From Morchella semilibera (taxonomy: Eukaryota; Ascomycota; Pezizomycetes; Pezizales; Morchellaceae), in the NCBI GenBank assembly GCA_009192285.1, contig CM018606.1, positions 610,081-674,080 on the forward strand: a DNA stretch of 64,000 bases, written 5' to 3'. Each line of letters begins with the position of its first letter. Within the stretch, counting starts at the first letter, position 1. Below are positions 47,833 to 59,395 of this stretch, in pieces. Both the position numbers and the translations under genes were made by a program. Under the pieces are notes generated by a model. It ran no database searches and was not told where the DNA came from. It saw only the letters and a list, made by a program, of their open reading frames with translations.

Positions 47833-50800
47833 TTAGGCCTAGTAAGTAGGACAGCACGCAAAATCAAAGTGTGGGTGCCGCCGAAAAAAAAATTGTTTTT
47901 TTTTTATCTTCGGGCTCCTGCTTTGGAGAATTCGCAGCAATGAGTTTCCATATTTTCGATATCACATCATGCACTACCTGTTCTACAAAATTTCCAGGTG
48001 CCTTCGATGCAATGCAGGAGCGCTAAATACATGAGAACACTCTTCATGATTGGAGGAGTGTTGGGGCTATTTGGGTACTACATAGTTCAAAATTGAGCCA
48101 CACCAAGTATTTGAAATCTCCCTGTCAATGATACTTACCTTACCGGGGGCCCCAGCTAGCTGCCGCTGTAATTTTTGCTACGCGAGGTACACATAAATTA
48201 GAAACTCTTGTAATAGAGTCTAAGTCATGATGGGTATCTAAAGTCTGACTGGGATACCCAAGAAATACATTATATCTAGCCCCCCCCCCCAGGCCAAGAA
48301 TGCGTATCTTAATTTCTGCCTTCTTGAAATGCTTGCTACTAGGGGGATTTAAGCGAGCCTAATTATTAAAGTGGTGGGGATATGGGATCGATATCTGATA
48401 CAAGTGATATGCAAACAGAATCATTAACCCAGTGATATTGTCTGTGCTGATGTGGCAATCGCGGTGGATAAGTACTGCGTATATTCTAGCTACATGTCCA
48501 TATATATGACAGCAACTAACACGCCTGGCTGTGGTGGCGTTTGTTGGATTAGCACATATCGCCATGCGGTGCACCGGGGTTAAGCTGGCGCCTTGAAGTA
48601 ACTCCCGGGATTTTAGTTGAAACAAAAAGCACTTCTGGAGCCAATTGAAGGAGCCAGACTATCACGCCATACATGTCGCAGGTGACAGGTGTGATGCATT
48701 CCAGACAGAATCATTCCAGGCAGAACTTGTAGATGATATGATTGTAGGGGGCGAGATACAAATATCGACTACATGAATTTATGTTCTCTGCTGACAACAT
48801 GGGTCTTGGCGGCCACAGAGGGGAGCTCCTGCTGCTATGCCACCCCCACCTCCTCCTTCATTGCAACCTAGAACTGCCCATTTTAGAATACTCTACACCT
48901 AAATAACAACATTACTTCGGTCAATATGGATTGAGAGAAAGTGGACGATGAGTGCGGTATTTCGCCAAGGGGAACAGAACGAGGGTATGGCTTGCCTTGT
49001 ATAGTGTGGGTAGCTACAGAATCAAAACTTATTGGAGAATTAAGGAAGTCATCGATTGGGATTTAGCACGACATCACACTACCTAGTAGCGGTGAATCAG
49101 TAGCATCTGGTAAATCCTTATTAATAGAAACAGTTACACTTAAACTATGAAGTACAGCACGCCAACTGACTACAACTACAGATCGTTAGGCGGCGAACTT
49201 GCTGAAATTTCGATTGGGCCGAGGTGTAACGATGTTTTTGGGCTGAAGTCAGACCCCGCTTTTCCATCACGTCCCAGTATGCAAATATCTTAACATACCT
49301 TATGGACGGACTTTTATGTCCACAGGATATATACAAGTACTAATGATTATACAATATTTCTTCTGACGTTACTATTAGGGCACATCTTGTTACGGAGGTG
49401 CTGTTCCGATGGACTTCTCTTTGCACAATACGTAATATCGGTGGTAGATCACCCCAATATATTATCGGTTAATGCAGCGATTCCGCAAATGGCCCGAAAC
49501 CATATGTGAGGTATTATCATCTAAAGCCTAGCTATATAGTAATCATCTGGTAGCCAATTGAAGGTTTATTTCCTTTTCCGACCACCAGGATATATTGGAT
49601 TTCAACCTGGGATCTTCCGTTGATGGTATCATTATACACTTCGAACTCAATCTAGGAATGCTCAACAATCATAAGCGATAGAACAGTATTAAATCTGTTT
49701 AAGCATCAACAGCCGAGCTCTCAAGGTGAGCATTTATGGTGATCTTCACCCATGAAATACCGGGAAGCTGGGATAATAGAGCGGATAAGGATGACCCCCA
49801 AGGCGGCCTCACCAGGCGGCAGATTTCCTTGCTTATGCAGGACATGCAGTGACGTACTTTAAATGCAAACTATGTCACGGTTAGGATCTTTCAGCTGAAG
49901 TATTAAATTCCTCCACGTGTTCCGCAAGACTTCATCCGACTGCACGGCTCATAAAGTGTACGCATACTAAGACGGCCCTTATTCCATATTCTTTTTTTTA
50001 AAATTATAGCTCCGGATAGATAGATAGATGTGGCACATGGCCAGTAATTAAATAACTCTTATCATCGGCGTGCTTGATCAATTGGATGAAGCTGATAAGT
50101 AGCTATCATGAGGACGAGATTTTAAAGTACACGACTTGGCCCATTGACGACCAGAGTAAAACAGAGGTGCGCGTATATACCAATAAAATTTAATGGTCCC
50201 ACACATATATCAGACAAAATCCCTAAGCATATTTTTCGGTACTGCTGGTGGGGATTACTCCGCTTTCCCGAGGCCTCAGAAGTCTAGATTTAACAAGCGA
50301 GAAAGTTCTTATATCGAGTGATACTCTGTGACTGTATCAGTTCATTTTTATAGCTACAGTACCCGACAGCAAAACTTATCGCATGTTTGAAATCATTGAC
50401 TCAAGTATATTTTATAGTCAACCACTGAAAATTACTCGTCTTCAAAGCCTGAAGCAATATGCAATGATTGATTTGCCCGACTCAAGCCAGTGAATTATAA
50501 AGTGATATCCTGTATGATTCCGATATCCAGACTGGGGTGTGGCCCAGTCACTTTGCCATTCAGCAGATCATCAGGTTATAGAGAAAAAGGCTACTCCGCC
50601 ACTCTATAACTCTCTCCCTGAGAAGTCTGTGAATCCGTATGTCTTAATATGAGCCTAGGGAATACTGACGCCCAAAAACTCTGTGCAGCAGTCTTTTGCG
50701 AGCCGGAGACACGGCAACGGAAGCGCGGCAACCCTTAGCTTAGAGGCCGGGGTAGCCCTATATTAACCCCCTGTATATAGCGTGCGGTCAATCTGACCAT

Positions 50801-50936
50801 GTTTTAGCGCCGCATACGCGCCTGTTGGCATACTTATAGGGTACATGTCCCTTTGGCATAACTGGGCCGTAGAGTTACATACATACAGTCTCGATTATGA
50901 TAAGGGTGCTCTCGATACATGCATTGCTACACTCTA
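47833..50936. other. Intergenic, no gene seen
   Basis: About 3.1 kb of AT-rich DNA without a supportable gene. Contains a run of about 10 C near 48281 and one GAGTGATNNNNTRTGA motif at 50316-50331. Confidence 0.55.
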
Positions 50937-51230
50937 TGTAAAGTCCCTACCCAAAAGTTTTCGTGAAAGGGCCAATTACCACCCAAACTAGGTGGGACTA
51001 GGCTCAAAGTGTAGAACCACAACACAATTAATCATAACGATGAATAGAGATAAAATATTTTGACCCTTGGGAGAAGCCCTTTGCACATTTTTGAGCGGGT
51101 AAAAAGAAGTGGTTAAGGTGTAATAAAGTATTTTAGTGGAGCTAGAACCCGTTGCTAGGTAGATTTGTATGGGTTTCGCCACTCAACTGCTTTTAGGCTT
51201 TCACGAAAACTTTTGGGTAGGGGCTTTACA
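50937..51230. mobile_element. MITE with 33-bp terminal inverted repeats, 294 bp
   Basis: Left end TGTAAAGTCCCTACCCAAAA continuing GTTTTCGTGAAAG; right end is its complement CTTTCACGAAAAC..GGGTAGGGGCTTTACA with one or two mismatches. It is flanked by TA on both sides (CTCTA / TACAT), the target duplication of Tc1/mariner-type elements. No transposase is encoded. The good match between the arms suggests fairly recent activity. Confidence 0.85.
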
Positions 51231-51451
51231 TACATATATATGCCTTTGATGGCTGTGCTGAAGTATATATGGGAGGGGAGTTGAGCCATGTGGTATCTAG
51301 CGTTTTCATAATCTTCGCGGACCTATATACACATCTCCAGGGCACTGCAGCTGTGCAACGCTTGGGACTTAAGAAGGGGGGCATGGGGGTATTTGTGTAC
51401 GCCCTCATGCATGCATCAAGGTGCAGAAACATATATATGTATATATAAGCC

Positions 51452-51520
51452 TATGGAGCGGTAAATATGTCAAAAGTAACTCTACCACCGGTAGTAAACC
51501 ACATGTACTTACCACCGGTG
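51452..51520. mobile_element. Terminal fragment related to the 58823-59155 element
   Basis: TATGGAGCGGTAAATATGTC followed by AAAAGTAACTCTACCACCGG matches the left end of the element at 58823 at most positions. A second ACCACCGGTG follows. No matching right end was found, so it appears partial or diverged. Confidence 0.55.
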
Positions 51521-51553
51521 ATGTGAGCGATGTGTTTCGGCCCTTGTACATTA

Positions 51554-51656
51554 CCGGTCACACAGGACGTCTAAGTTTCCTTTTCGAGCCAGCATGAGGG
51601 GGCGCGTATTCAAGACAATAACCATATAGGGGAATTTTAACGTCCTGTGTGACCGG
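51554..51656. mobile_element. Foldback hairpin, 103 bp
   Basis: CCGGTCACACAGGACGT and its exact complement ACGTCCTGTGTGACCGG enclose about 69 bp. It may be a separate short inverted-repeat element or the rest of the element fragment just to its left. Confidence 0.6.
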
Positions 51657-52670
51657 CCGTCGGGACGGATTAATGTGGTAGTATATATATGCTCAATCAT
51701 TTCTCACCGAAATACCTGTCGTCGCGACGTGGACAATGTAATGCTGATATATATATATATTGGCATTATATTATATGACCCCTTTTGGCCAATGTTTCTG
51801 TGCTTTTATCATAAAAAAGTGGCATTATATATATAAGCTGGTATGGATGTATCGTTTTCGCCATATATTGGTAAAGCTTCTTTGGATATATTTACCGCCG
51901 TATACTCGCATATATATGAGCATTTTTAAATCTAAAATCTCATGATTTGTGACCTTGACGCCGGGTGTTGCCCTGCAAGGTTGTGTGAGGGGCTCCTTGA
52001 CACAGATATCACTACGTTACGACTGGATGTTAAAGTTTGTATATACATGTATATACAACTAATGAATTAATAACAGCAACAAAGCACTTAAAGAAATATT
52101 TATATCCTTTTCCCTTGATGAGCCAATTAACCACTTGACTTTATAAGTCTTGCTGGATTTTGCTCTAAAGGCTTTTTAATTAAGTCGGTTGAGTTATGCA
52201 TGTGTAAATGGCACATATATTAACTCGAAACTGTGTTGTTAAGACTTAGAGAAATCTTTTGATAGTGTTTTAAATTTGTGCTCATCACACAGACCCGTTA
52301 AACAACACGTTTCTGCTGCACAGTGTCTTTAAAGATACATATCGATTGGGCTAAATACACACATCACCTGTTGTGTAATTTTTCTCGTGGAGCACACTAA
52401 ATTTCTACCGTATAAATTTCTCACTGTTAAGTGCTTTGGTCTTGCAAGTATATATCAAACAAAAACTCGGGCACAAAGGGCCTCTCTTCGCACCACTTAA
52501 CCCCCCCCCCTTTCCGAGACTGTCAATTAAAAGCCTATTTTATAGCCACCAAAAGTGCCTATACTTCCAACAACCAGATGCCACAAACCTCACTATTTTC
52601 AGTCAAGAAGCAGACATATCTTCCCTATATTAATTCCAGCAAGCCTTTCGTTTTTTCCCTCCCCTCCTCA
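51657..52670. other. Intergenic, AT-rich
   Basis: No gene seen. Patches of TATATA and one TACATGTA (about 52045). Confidence 0.5.
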
Positions 52671-52722
52671 CCCCCAATTCCCGGGCCCCCAATTCCCGGG
52701 CCTCCAATTCCCGGGCCCCCAA
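52671..52722 (+). repeat. 15-bp tandem repeat
   Basis: Three and a half copies of CCAATTCCCGGGCCC. In one frame it would encode repeated Gly-Pro-Pro-Ile-Pro, but I do not consider the surrounding open frame a gene. Confidence 0.8.
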
Positions 52723-55592
52723 ATCCTACGCTGCGCTCCGCCGGTGCCTGTGATGATAAGGTTTTTATTTTTGCTGGAGTCCTAATAATTCGCTTTGACG
52801 GTAGCAAAATGTCAGAAAAATATATTCGTGCGTTATCTTCTAAATAGAATAGTCAGGTATCTCTGTCATCACGAAAGGTTTCAATTGGATGGGTAGCTGC
52901 CCCAGATTTCTGTGTTCTGGCGGGCTACAGCTGTCAGTAGACAAAGAATCGGGTGTGTTAAGGGAGACGGCATACATATATATTGGTAAACCTTAATCAT
53001 TATATGTATATAATAACCCTCTGACCAAGATTAATATCTTCTCTTCCAGAACGTACTACAACCTCACGCGAGCAAGGAGGGCCCAGCATGCCGCGCAGCG
53101 GCAGGTGTCCCCACTGCGTGCGAAGATGTTTATCCCACATCATTGTATTGAATAGGGCTGTGAGTTTCCTGGATCCTTTAGTGTCGGCGGTTTCTCGAAT
53201 TGGCGGTTACATATGCGGCTGGAGGCTGCTCCTCACTAGTGCTAGTATAAAGCGCGGTGGAGGTATGCTGAAACCGGGATCCTACCGCGAACCAATGAAG
53301 CTATGCACAAACTCTGAATAATGAGCAGTTATGGGTACAAGCATAAGCCCGCAGATATCTCTGGTATCCACATTCCAGAAGACCTGTTGGTTTCCACAAC
53401 GGTGGATCCACAGCACATTATATATATATCGGGGAAATCTAAAAGCATATATGCACCTCAGTCACCGAATCAAGCAACGGGCCCACCTCAATGCCGTGTC
53501 ATACCAATCTCGATAGACAAAAAAACCACCGGTATGACTCTCCCCCCCTTTAGATCTTGTTACTCACCTTCTTCCACTCCAACCTCCAACTCCGTCCAGG
53601 GCGCCACAAAACGCCACAGCAGGTAATAATCACTCGTTTGTGGCGGTGCACGACGAGTGATCGATTATGACAACAAGATCGGCATGAGCTCTCCTGATAG
53701 TAAAGGGGATAGTTCTCGCAGTACAGCGCAGTTCCATAAATGTTTGAACGGTAAACCGCTTATCATTCTTACTTCACGGCTCAGCGCCCAGCTAGAACCC
53801 ACCTTCATAACTCCAACTGACGCCTATAAACCCTCGGGCGTCGCGCAGCCTCTGTCTCTGTACGGCGAGCTTCGGCCCTCGCCAGAAAACTTTGGTCTCT
53901 CCTTCAGCGCTACTCGGGGCACGTACGCAAGCTTGATCGGCAGGGTGAGCCCAGGAATGAAGACTATTCCATGTGTGTTGGTTAGCTGCTGCGATAGAAG
54001 TAGGGATGCGCTGAGTGGGGCCGTACCTTTGATATTCTCGCTCTCTTCGTGGATGCAGAGGCGGCCGTAGCCGGCGAGGTGGTAGATAGGTACCGGTGCT
54101 GCCGGTGGGGCTGGTGATGATGATACAGGCGGGTGAGCATGAAGATGAGAGGCGTTTTTCGAGGAAATGCGGGTCGTGCTTGTAGAGGAACATGGTGACG
54201 GGGCTGTGGGTAGGCTCTTTAGTTTGATATATGTGGCGGCTTAGTGGGGAATAGATGTTTTGGAGGAAACGGCGCAAATATGTGAAGAAGCATACCGTGA
54301 AGATGAAAAGACAAAATTGTTCTGTGGATAGTGTCTCTTAATATAATCTATGAAAAGGAGCCTGGGGTTGGTTATTGTGAAAAGAAAAGAAAGTGAGGGA
54401 GGCCGGTTGCTGATGGAGTGGGGCAGTGGGAGCTAGATGCCAAGCCTATGTCATATCGATTCACACTACAACCATACAACTTTAGGAAGAAAGAAACAGA
54501 TCTACATTCCTATTTTCGGCCTCTTAAATTTTTTATTGGCCTCTATACTCTTAGAGTATCTAAGTTGAGAGCCGTCACAAAGTGTCACTCGGCCGAGTGA
54601 TCTATTGTGAAGTGGCCAGTTACCTGGGCTGAGAGGGGATAAAGTCTATGAGACATTACAGGTAAGGCCACTTTGTATCTACACAGAGAATCTGGCTTAT
54701 CAGAGCGCTAACTAAGCAGCCCGGCTCATTTTGTTGCTAACCCTGGCGTGATCTTGACCCGTCGAGAATCTTATCTCAGCCTCCACTCTCATCAACATAT
54801 AGATACCGCACTCAAAATCTTCTATCCCTCGAGCGTTGGGGCCCCATTTACCGCATACCTCTCCCCAATGGCCACGATCAAAGAAGAGTAATACCACACA
54901 CCAGACGACCTCAAACCGGCGCCCCAAAGATCGCTACCGAAGCCCATCACACGACTAGACAGACCGAAGCTGAAGGCAAATAGCAAACATCGGTGATTGG
55001 ACTTCTACAAAGCCATATATCGACCCTCAGTTCAAATCTGTCAGCCCTCAGAGATCAATACATGCGGGGGGACCGCCGATCATCCCTAGATAGTCCTTAT
55101 CACACTGGAAACACTCTTGGCGTCAAAAGGTCCTATCGCTGGGTTGGAAAATGGATTCCTAGCGTTGTTCCTCATGACCTGGGGCATCGTGCATTGTACT
55201 CTCTGTCTGCCTCTCAACGACACTCGCTGCCCTTGTCGCCGAATGGCCCCTCTGGAGAGCCGGCAAGGGAAAGGTGCACCTCGAGCTCTCCACCCAACAA
55301 CATTCTACCTGTGCCCCGTCGACTCCTACTTCGGTGCTCCTTGTAGTGCTGGTGGTAGTGGTGATGGGAAGCTAAAACCACAGCAATGAATGGAGTGACG
55401 TTGGAATTAGGCTCGTACCCAGCCCTCCTGCCGCGGGAGCATTGGGGGCTCTCCGACTGTCGGAGGGCTGTCGGAGGGCTGTTTACATACAAAAATAAGG
55501 TTTTTTTAGCCCCCGGCGGGAAAATTAGCTTTTTTTAGCCTCCATCGGGCTTTATTTAACTTTCCGACACGGGAACTAACCACTTTTAGCAC
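52723..55592. other. Intergenic, possible gene relics only
   Basis: Several open frames of 60-160 codons overlap on both strands between 53.0 and 54.3 kb without recognisable motifs or splice-consistent partners; I could not choose among them. Two GAGTGATNNNNTRTGA motifs lie here (53655-53670 and 54595-54610), the second within a 36-bp palindrome. Confidence 0.4.
54575..54610. repeat. 36-bp palindrome made of two inverted GAGTGA..TGTGA motifs
   Basis: The core TCACTCGGCCGAGTGA is a perfect 16-bp palindrome and is flanked symmetrically by TCACAA and TTGTGA. Each half is a version of the motif found ten other times in the window. It looks like a dimeric protein-binding site. Confidence 0.7.
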
Positions 55593-55715
55593 TGTCGGAC
55601 TTCATTTGGGTCACCGACATACCAAATTGGGAGTGTCGGGCCCCATCCGGGCCCCCGACGTAGCAAATTGGGTGTGTCGGGCTTCATTTGGGTCACCGAC
55701 ACAGTAAATGATATG
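55593..55715 (+). repeat. Three tandem 41-bp units, each with a TGTCGG..CCGACA hairpin
   Basis: Three consecutive 41-bp units start TGTCGGACTTC, TGTCGGGCCCC and TGTCGGGCTTC; each contains TGTCGG..CCGACA/G able to fold on itself and a CAAATTGGG-like end. Diverged TGTCGG/CCGACA and CGGGCT pieces extend upstream to about 55455, so the array may be the remnant of a longer one. No coding potential. Confidence 0.8.
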
Positions 55716-56468
55716 TTTGTCGGAAATTTAATGCTCAAGACCCTACGGTGAGCAGCATGCTGGTAGGGATGGGTACGAGACTACGTTGGAATTAGATTCA
55801 AGAGAGATGTTACTACTTGGCGCCACCTAGGTATTTGCCACATCCCGTGCGGGTGCCGTCCCGCAGAACCTGCAGGTAATTTTACTTTGCGCTACCCCTA
55901 TTTCTACCCAGCGCGGGCTGGGGCGTTACCTTTTCCGGCAATCTGGGCTACTAATTACTCTACGCTAACGAAATGTGGATGAAATAGTAGGATTAGTATG
56001 TTGATTGAACAACACTTGGAGAGGGAATGATATATGGGCTGGTTTTTTTTGGATTCTTAGAGTAAGCTTGAAAGAGAAGGATCTGTAGACATTTGATCCG
56101 CATAAAAGAAAAACTTGTGGTATTGTGGATTTTGCCATTTGTGCTGCTATGATGCCAAAAATATGTACATACATACTCTGAAATTGTAACCTTCAACCAA
56201 GCAAATCTGCCATAATAGTCCGGGCCCCCAACGCCATTCATACCTTTACATCATAAATTGTATAACTGCTATAACTGCTATAACGAAAAATGCCAATAGC
56301 GAAAACGCCAATAACGAAAGAACTTCACAGGACTAGCAAACCAAGGAGTAAGGACAAAAGAAATATGAACAAGAGCGAGTAGGAGAAGATAGCGATGAAA
56401 GAAAGCAAAAGAAGATCTAGAGAATTTATTCAAAACGCAAAGAGAAATAGAGAGAGAAAAGGGCCGTA
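55716..56468. other. Intergenic, no gene seen
   Basis: No supportable gene. A purine-rich stretch at about 56345-56460 precedes the stop codon of the first small gene on the minus strand and would be its 3' region. Confidence 0.5.
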
Positions 56469-57219
56469 TCACCACTTCTTGCGGCCGGGCTTGCCCTCGG
56501 AAAACTTGCTAGTGTACTCGGCAGGCTCGTTCCACCCGTTAACGTTTTCACGGAGAGCAATAGTGAGGCCGACACGGTAGGCGATATGCAACATTGCAAG
56601 CACATCTAGATCTAGCGAATTCAAATCGAGTCAGCCATTTTGATCGTTTTGTAGGAAGAAGAGGAGCATTTACTATTCGCCGCAGCCTTTTCTTCTTCGC
56701 GTTCATCCTTGTCCTGTAGTTCGTACTGGTCTGAGCCCCGATTAGTACATATCATCTCGTTTTGGAAGTACAAGTCTTTGGAATGGGCACCGGTGCAAAC
56801 ATACCTCTTAGATAAAGCAATCTCCCCATCCCGTCAACTCGGTCTAGGATTCCCTCCCTCCTGACACCTAGGCAAATAAACTCCTCAAGAGCCTCATCGT
56901 ACCTAAGGACTGCCTGGTTCTTCCTAGAGGTGACTATGTTGTGATGATTAAGTGTTGGAAGAGGTGCTTTGAGATCGGTTACGGAAACGATTTCGTTAAC
57001 GGTTTCGTTGGTGGGCTTCTTGTCAATCCTAGTCTTCAACCACCCTCCAACTCCGAGAAGCTGATTAGAAGGGTGGATGGAACATTAGCGGTCTTTTTTC
57101 ACACTTGTAGCTCGGGAGCGTGCAGATAGGAGCAAGGTGTGGTGAGAGTTGACAGCAGAAGTAGTTCTAGAAGTAGGTGCTCGTACCTTTCCTAAGGCCT
57201 TGCTTTTGTTCCTGGTCAT
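56469..57219 (-). CDS. Small four-exon gene A of a tandem trio, 160 aa
   Basis: Exons 57219-57187, 57060-56805, 56730-56674 and 56605-56469, with junction phases 0, 1, 1 and normal splice ends. The first exon is a short basic leader (MTRNKSKALGK). Exon 2 has LLGVGGWLKTRIDKKP and a charged helical stretch (RYDEALEEFICLGVRREGIL). Exon 3 is highly acidic/basic (DKDEREEEKAAAN). Exon 4 has LAMLHIAYRVGLTIALREN and a basic end (SEGKPGRKKW). No signal peptide or membrane segment. No family is recognised. Exon layout, size and strand match the next two genes, which suggests old tandem duplication. Confidence 0.6.
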
Positions 57220-57570
57220 TTTTGACTTGCTGGTCGTTAAGTCTGGTCGTCTTTGTGAAGGGAAAAAAGGTTTTTTTTTTAGGCTTGCTTGTTGTTGGGA
57301 TGTGTTGCAGGGAGGAAAAAGAAGTTTGTAGGTCGTAAGTAGGCGTTGTGGGTGGGGTCTACGCAAGTTGGGGAACTGAGGGCACAACTGCCACAACCCT
57401 ATAGAATCGCAGCACTTTCACAAACAGGCTTATATCTTGTAGCTATAGACTCAATATGTAATCTTATATCAACATCTATATCATGAAAATACAGGCTATA
57501 TGACCAAATTATACTACAGCAGTATCCAAAACCCAAATGAAAAGGCACGAAAGCCGTGAACCAGAGAAGA

Positions 57571-57725
57571 TAAAGATCAAGAAGAAGAAGAAAAACAGGA
57601 AGAAGGAGAAGGAGAAGAAGAAGAAAAGAAAAAGAAGAAGAAAAAGAAAAAGAAGAAGCACGAGCACAAAAAGAAGCACAAGAATAAGAAAAAGCAGAGG
57701 CAGAAGCAACACAACTAGAAACATA
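57571..57725 (+). repeat. GAA/AAG purine tract
   Basis: A purine-rich, GAAGAA-like stretch between small genes A and B. It would encode Lys/Glu/Arg-rich low-complexity peptide in any frame; I treat it as a microsatellite, not a gene. Confidence 0.75.
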
Positions 57726-57777
57726 AATCACAAGAAACTAAAAAATTTGATTTATTGAAAAAGAAAATCCCCCCGCT

Positions 57778-58484
57778 TTAGACAAGATCCTTAGCTGCCT
57801 CTTGGGCGAGAGGCTGCCCATACTGAGCCTTCAGACGATTAACGGCTTCAGCCCTCTTCTGATGTCTAAGCGTAGCTAAAAAAAAAAAAACATCAGCCAC
57901 TTTAAACGCCGCATTGCAATCAAGATCTCGAAGGGGAGTGGGATAATTACGATAAATGTGTTGAATGTAATCTAATTCAACCCTCTTGACCATGAGAACC
58001 TCCGAACCATTATCTGTGTGCAGAAGACGATTCGATCAGTACATATACCACCAAACCAATATCCCCCCAACAAGACCACATCATCAGCAGATAATACATA
58101 CCATTTCCGCCACTTCCGTTAGTAGAAGCAGAGTCCTGGAGGTTAACGCTGGCGGATTCCCCGGAAGGGGGGGTGGTGAAAGGCCCTTCCTCGACTGCCA
58201 GAGCAGGCTCGGCCATGAGGCTGTAAACTTCGTCCGCAGTCCCACGATCAATGGTTGCGAGCAACATTTCCACAATGGCAACGATGGATTCTGCCACTCC
58301 CAGAAGAACTTTACACATCTACAAATAAGATATTATTAGTAACTATCCTTCAACACGTGAGGGTGGGGGAGAGTGCTGGTCCCGTCGAAGTAGCAGGAGG
58401 ATTGGAGGTGCGGTCCATACGTACAGCTTTGACAGCATTTTTTTTCATTTTCCTCATAACAACTTTCCTTCTCATGTTCCTCAT
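57778..58484 (-). CDS. Small three-exon gene B of a tandem trio, 170 aa
   Basis: Exons 58484-58425, 58318-58102 and 58013-57778, junction phases 0 and 1. The leader exon is strongly basic (MRNMRRKVVMRKMKKNAVKA). It ends at a GTACG splice donor, as in genes A and C. Exon 2 starts MCKVLLGVAESIVAIVEMLL, comparable with LCLKVLSIVNEIDELE in gene C, and ends in a Ser/Gly-rich linker (STNGSGGN). Exon 3 has VKRVELDYIQHIYRNYPTPL and KVADVFFFLATLRHQKRAEAV. Three in-frame ATGs lie in the leader; the most upstream is used. The 12-T run in exon 3 could hide an indel. Family unknown. Confidence 0.6.
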
Positions 58485-58822
58485 TGTAGTGTGGACCTTT
58501 TTTTTCTGATGTTCTTTTTGTTTTTTTGTGATCGAGGGGGGAGTATGTGGGAAGGGGAGTGGGGGGTTGTGGGTTGGGTGGTGGTTTATGTAGTTTGGTG
58601 GATTAAATTTCTACGGTTCAGCAGTCACTGTAACTATCGCAAAGGGTTAGCAAGTCCACCCAAGTTTCCCGGAAGGAGTACTTCACCAAAACAAAATTTA
58701 GCCACTGCTCTTGGAGAGTGGGCCTCTCTCGTTTCTAGTATAGTGTTTTTAATGTTCCAAATATACATGTAATGCATGGATTTACTTGTGAAATTTTGAG
58801 TCTCTGTATTGTTCTACAAGAC
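58485..58822. other. Intergenic, upstream of gene B
   Basis: Promoter side of gene B. T-rich and G-rich patches; no gene seen. TACATGTA at about 58764. Confidence 0.5.
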
Positions 58823-59155
58823 TATGGAGGGGTAAATGTGTTAAAAGTAATTTTATCACCGGTGGTGAAAATAATACCAGCACTCATACCTTAAAACGGA
58901 TAAAGGCACGGACCTTTTGGCCAAAGGAGGCTATCTAATACCAGTATATATGAACATTGTCCGCCAGTGGAGAATGGTAAGTATTTCACCACTGGTTAGA
59001 AACTTTCATAAGAATTGGCATCAACGATCGACGTAGTATAGCACGGCGTACAGACTGGAATTCAACATTTATTCTGGCACAAGGACTGAAGTTCATGAAT
59101 TCAGTGCTTATACCACCGGTGGTAAATTTACCTTTGACACATTTGCCGCTCCATA
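58823..59155. mobile_element. MITE with TATGGAG..CTCCATA ends, about 333 bp
   Basis: The left end TATGGAGGGGTAAATGTGTT and the complement of the right end (TATGGAGCGGCAAATGTGTC) match at most positions over about 45 nt, including ACCACCGGTGGT near the inner border. The outermost TA on both sides may be the target duplication of a Tc1/mariner-type element. There is no coding content. A partial relative lies at 51452. It sits between small genes B and C. Confidence 0.75.
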
Positions 59156-59395
59156 CCAAACAACCTTACCCATATGGCCATATTAAATATCATTACAACG
59201 ATTATATACAAAGACCTAATAGTGAATCTCCATGCTCCATCAATATCGCACACTTGTCCCTGTTCCTGCAAGCAGCTACAAATACTATAAAATAGGATCG
59301 ACCCTGAATAGGACAGAACAGTAAATTAAATTAAGTAGAAGAACAAGAAGAAAAACTAGAGCTACAAGTAAGTGGTAAGAGGAGTAAAATTTTAT

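Noticed and set aside
52431-52847. 138-codon frame with GPPIPGPPIPGPP
   Set aside because: The protein-like part is only the translation of a 15-bp tandem repeat; nothing else in it is recognisable.
53657-54277. Overlapping open frames on both strands
   Set aside because: No motifs, no consistent splice partners, and equal quality on both strands. Possibly an eroded gene, but not supportable.
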